Assembly: GCA_026127935.1 (NCBI GenBank)
Contig: JAJSLL010000006.1
Span: 1-64,000, forward strand
Direction: 5' to 3'
DNA: 64,000 bases
Source of the DNA: Thermoplasmatales archaeon
GTDB taxonomy: Archaea; Thermoplasmatota; Thermoplasmata; Thermoplasmatales; GCA-001856825
Shown: piece after piece, positions 61,802-64,000 of the stretch
How positions within the stretch are numbered: position 1 is the stretch's first letter
Layout of the letters: every line of letters starts with the position of its first letter
Made by a program: the position numbers and the translations under genes
Notes under the pieces: generated by a model
What the model saw: the letters and a program-made list of their open reading frames with translations, nothing else
Told to the model about the DNA's origin: nothing
Database searches by the model: none

Positions 61802-63174
61802 GATTTGACTTCCGTTTCCTTTATTGCTTCTTGAAAGAGAGATATTCCAGTATCAAGGAGATCATCTTCTATCGTTAGCGGTGCCATGAATCTCATGACA
61901 TTCCCATAATGTCCGCATGTGTGCATTAGGAGTCCTTTGTTGAAAAGAGACCCCCGAATCTTCCCAGCGAGCTCAGTTCCAGGAGCCTTGTCTTGTTTGT
62001 TTGTAACAATCTCGTTTGCAACCATGAATCCTCTTCCTCTCACATCCCCTATTATACTTGAGTTGCCCTGGATTTCTTGGAATCTCTTCAGTAGATACCT
62101 ACCCTTTGATCTCACTCTCTCCAGGAACTGTTCATCTTTGACAACGTCAAGTATGGCTGCCCCTGCCGCCATACCAAGTGGGTTCCCCCTATACGTTCCG
62201 AGGTGGAATGCCTTAGGTATCTGATCAAAGTCCTTGCGGTACACAATTGAGGAGATCGGAATACCTCCGCCAATACTTTTGGAAATGCACATAATGTCCG
62301 GTGTGACATTTTGGTATTCGGAAGCCCACAGTTTTCCAGTCCTTCCGATTCCTGATTGCACTTCGTCAATAATCAGCGGAATCGAATGTTCATCGCAAGT
62401 CTCTCTAAGCATTGGTAGGAAGTCGTCAGGTGGGATAATGTATCCGCCCTCTCCCTGTACTGGCTCTACAATGATGCCACCAACCGGAGGAACACCAGAA
62501 TAGGGATCTCTGATCATCTCCACTATTCTTTCAACGACCTCTTTTGAGATATCTTCGGGGTTTGTCTTGGAAGAGAATCTATAGGGATACGGATAGGGTG
62601 CATAGACATAGTTCTGAGATGAAAAGCCAGCATAATCCCTGTAGTGGTAATTGGAAGTTGCACCAACGATTCCTCCCGCAATTCCGTGATATGATCCCGA
62701 GAATGCGATGATTGTAGGTTTCTTGGAATTGTACCTTGCAAGAGACACAGCCGCCTCACAGGCATCGGCACCGGTAACAGTCATGTGTACCTTGGAATTA
62801 TTCCGCATCTTTCCCGGAAGGACTGAATTCAAGGTCTTGAGGTACTTGATCCTTGCCTCGGTAGGAACTTCAGTGATGTGGGTTATTTTCTCGACCTGTG
62901 ATTTAAGAGCACTCATTACTGCTGGGTGGCCATGACCCAGGTTAAGCACGGAGACACCTCCGAACCAGTCAATGAACACATTTCCATCCATATCGACAAC
63001 TGTTGAGCCCTTTCCATAATCTATAGCAAATCTGAAGAAGCTCGTGTAGGATCTGCTTGATGTTTCTAACATGTCCTGTATATCAAGAAACTCCTTTGAC
63101 TTTGGTCCCGGTATCTTCGTTTTCAAGAGAGGTGCATTCTCAATGCTCAATCTGCTAGAAGTTTGCACTGACAT
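61798..63174 (-). CDS. Class III aminotransferase (4-aminobutyrate type)
   Basis: The 458-residue PLP enzyme has S-G-S-Y-H-G near residue 160, the cofactor motif I-I-D-E-V-Q-S-G-I-G-R-T-G and the PLP lysine in C-I-S-K-S-I-G-G-G-I-P-I. It probably transfers the omega-amino group of 4-aminobutyrate or a related diamine/omega-amino acid. It is transcribed with the semialdehyde dehydrogenase downstream. A TATA-like element (63202-63213) lies about 33 nt before the ATG, and the Lrp regulator gene is just upstream. Confidence 0.9.
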   Translation of the reverse strand: MSVQTSSRLSIENAPLLKTKIPGPKSKEFLDIQDMLETSSRSYTSFFRFAIDYGKGSTVVDMDGNVFIDWFGGVSVLNLGHGHPAVMSALKSQVEKITHITEVPTEARIKYLKTLNSVLPGKMRNNSKVHMTVTGADACEAAVSLARYNSKKPTIIAFSGSYHGIAGGIVGATSNYHYRDYAGFSSQNYVYAPYPYPYRFSSKTNPEDISKEVVERIVEMIRDPYSGVPPVGGIIVEPVQGEGGYIIPPDDFLPMLRETCDEHSIPLIIDEVQSGIGRTGKLWASEYQNVTPDIMCISKSIGGGIPISSIVYRKDFDQIPKAFHLGTYRGNPLGMAAGAAILDVVKDEQFLERVRSKGRYLLKRFQEIQGNSSIIGDVRGRGFMVANEIVTNKQDKAPGTELAGKIRGSLFNKGLLMHTCGHYGNVMRFMAPLTIEDDLLDTGISLFQEAIKETEVKS

Positions 63175-63291
63175 ATATCATCTCATCTTTAATGCAAATC
63201 CGGTATATTAAACGTGGATAAGTTTCTCTACTACTCTAATTTGATGAAAATATTTCTTAAAAAACCAGAATAAAGGTACTTTATTGCGCAA

Positions 63292-63786
63292 CTAATCCTT
63301 GATAATGAGTTTGAGAGACTCTGGGAAATCTTCTTTTGCAGTATTCAGGGCCATTATAGTCTCGCTTCTCTCCACGCCAGGTGTTTTCGATAGCTCATTT
63401 ACTATGCTGCCCAGTTCGGTTTTGTTCTTTGCTCGAATCAATGCTACAAAGTCTATGCTGCCTAAAACGAAGTACACTGCCCACACTCCTTTTATCTTCC
63501 CGATCCTCGCCCCTATAGCCTCTCCGTATTCTGGGCCATATCTTGCGTTAATTAAGGAGACTGCGGTTATACTCTTATCAAGATTTGTCTGATTGATGAG
63601 CGGTATCACTCCTTTCAGGAAATTGCTGCTTTTCATCTTCTTGAGTCTATTATGAACGGTGGACTTAGAGACTCCAACTTTCTTAGATATCACGCTGAGG
63701 TTAGTCTCTCTCGTGTCGAAGATACTGAGGAGTATCTTCTTATCCAAGTCGTTGAGTTGATCTAATGTAATTTTTTCACCCTTCAT
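63292..63786 (-). CDS. Lrp/AsnC family transcriptional regulator
   Basis: The 164-residue protein has an N-terminal winged helix (L-D-K-K-I-L-L-S-I with V-G-V-S-K-S-T-V-H-N-R-L-K-K near residue 45) and a C-terminal RAM ligand domain. Such regulators respond to amino acids. It lies 117 bp upstream of the aminotransferase pair on the same strand, so it is a candidate for their control, by position only. Confidence 0.92.
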   Translation of the reverse strand: MKGEKITLDQLNDLDKKILLSIFDTRETNLSVISKKVGVSKSTVHNRLKKMKSSNFLKGVIPLINQTNLDKSITAVSLINARYGPEYGEAIGARIGKIKGVWAVYFVLGSIDFVALIRAKNKTELGSIVNELSKTPGVERSETIMALNTAKEDFPESLKLIIKD

Positions 63787-63859
63787 ATCAACTCTAATAT
63801 ATACAAATTAATAAAATGTTATGGTTGTAAAATATTTCCACAGTCCCTCGACAGCAAAT

Positions 63860-63872
63860 AATTTAATTAATA
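63860..63872 (+). promoter_or_regulatory. TATA box for the signal peptidase gene
   Basis: A-A-T-T-T-A-A-T-T-A-A-T-A is centred about 26 nt before the GTG at 63892, leaving a leaderless transcript. Confidence 0.55.
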
Positions 63873-63891
63873 TTCCTTTACTCATCCAGTG

Positions 63892-64000
63892 GTGTCAAAG
63901 TACAAGAGTGAAGCTGTCAGCCTGATAGCGATGGTTGCTGTAATGGTAATAATTTTCTCGTCCCTATACTTCTATACCGGAAATTGGCCTCCGGCAGTGA
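63892..64000 (+). CDS. Signal peptidase I (archaeal S26B type), cut by the window end
   Basis: The first 36 codons from a GTG start are visible: a short charged head, one long hydrophobic helix, then F-Y-T-G-N-W-P-P-A-V. In archaeal signal peptidases this helix and the W-P-P-A-V segment come just before the catalytic S-G-S-M, which would lie beyond the window. The enzyme cleaves signal peptides on the outer face of the membrane. The rest of the gene lies to the right. Confidence 0.8.
   Translation, partial: MSKYKSEAVSLIAMVAVMVIIFSSLYFYTGNWPPAV

Noticed and set aside
1..64000. CRISPR arrays, rRNA genes, intact insertion sequences or proviral clusters
   Set aside because: No regularly spaced direct repeats, rRNA-like sequence, complete transposase or phage structural genes were seen on reading through both strands.

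Overview
The window comes from an archaeon, most likely a heterotrophic member of the Thermoplasmatales. The archaeal markers are ribosomal proteins L15e and S6e, aIF2-gamma, fibrillarin, a thermosome subunit of the Thermoplasma beta type, a proteasome-activating nucleotidase, archaeal signal peptidase and mevalonate kinase. The Thermoplasmatales assignment rests on a DNA gyrase pair, a 2-oxoacid dehydrogenase complex, the two-subunit glycine decarboxylase, a split MetE and many apparently leaderless genes with a TATA element about 25 nt before the start codon. There are three tRNA genes (Leu-CAA, Thr-GGT, Thr-CGT), none with an encoded CCA, and no CRISPR array or rRNA.

Layout. 1-9 kb: peptidases (M20, S9) and single enzyme genes (NimA-type flavoprotein, 2-hydroxyacid dehydrogenase, pirin, metallo-beta-lactamase fold, ICL/PEP mutase family) plus an unknown coiled-coil protein. 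9-13 kb: DMT transporter, tRNA-Leu, gcvPB-gcvPA. 13-17 kb: a decayed TnpB remnant abutting an MFS gene, then a compact group with a small zinc-binding protein, a Toprim protein, a methyltransferase, an adenosine-specific kinase family protein and L15e. 17-24 kb: zinc alcohol dehydrogenase, split methionine synthase, a repeat-rich surface protein, an M20 deacylase. 24-29 kb: a decayed secreted-protein gene, a membrane protein, peroxiredoxin, and an iron alcohol dehydrogenase/aldehyde dehydrogenase pair. 29-33 kb: fixC-fixX-etfB-etfA. 33-38 kb: HhH-GPD glycosylase, aIF2-gamma with S6e, and a GNAT/acyl-CoA synthetase fusion. 38-44 kb: a six-gene operon lipA, E1 alpha, E1 beta, E2, lpdA, lipB. 44-47 kb: a DHA2-type exporter divergent from a DUF3311/SSS symporter pair. 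47-56 kb: thermosome, UPF0145 with mevalonate kinase, and gyrB-gyrA with an intein in gyrA. 56-64 kb: methyltransferase and thioesterase from interlocked promoters, NCS1 permease, PAN with fibrillarin, a class III aminotransferase with a succinate-semialdehyde-type dehydrogenase, an Lrp regulator, and the start of a signal peptidase gene.

Physiologically, the genes point to amino-acid and peptide catabolism: peptidases, glycine decarboxylation, amino transfer, aldehyde and alcohol dehydrogenases, oxidative decarboxylation of 2-oxoacids to acyl-CoA, ADP-forming acyl-CoA synthetase, and an ETF/FixCX electron route. Two conserved genes (the COG2231-type glycosylase and PAN) show conserved coding sequence upstream of any usable in-frame start, each explained by an apparent one-base indel. 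A third locus (24165-24702) and the TnpB remnant are clearly decayed.
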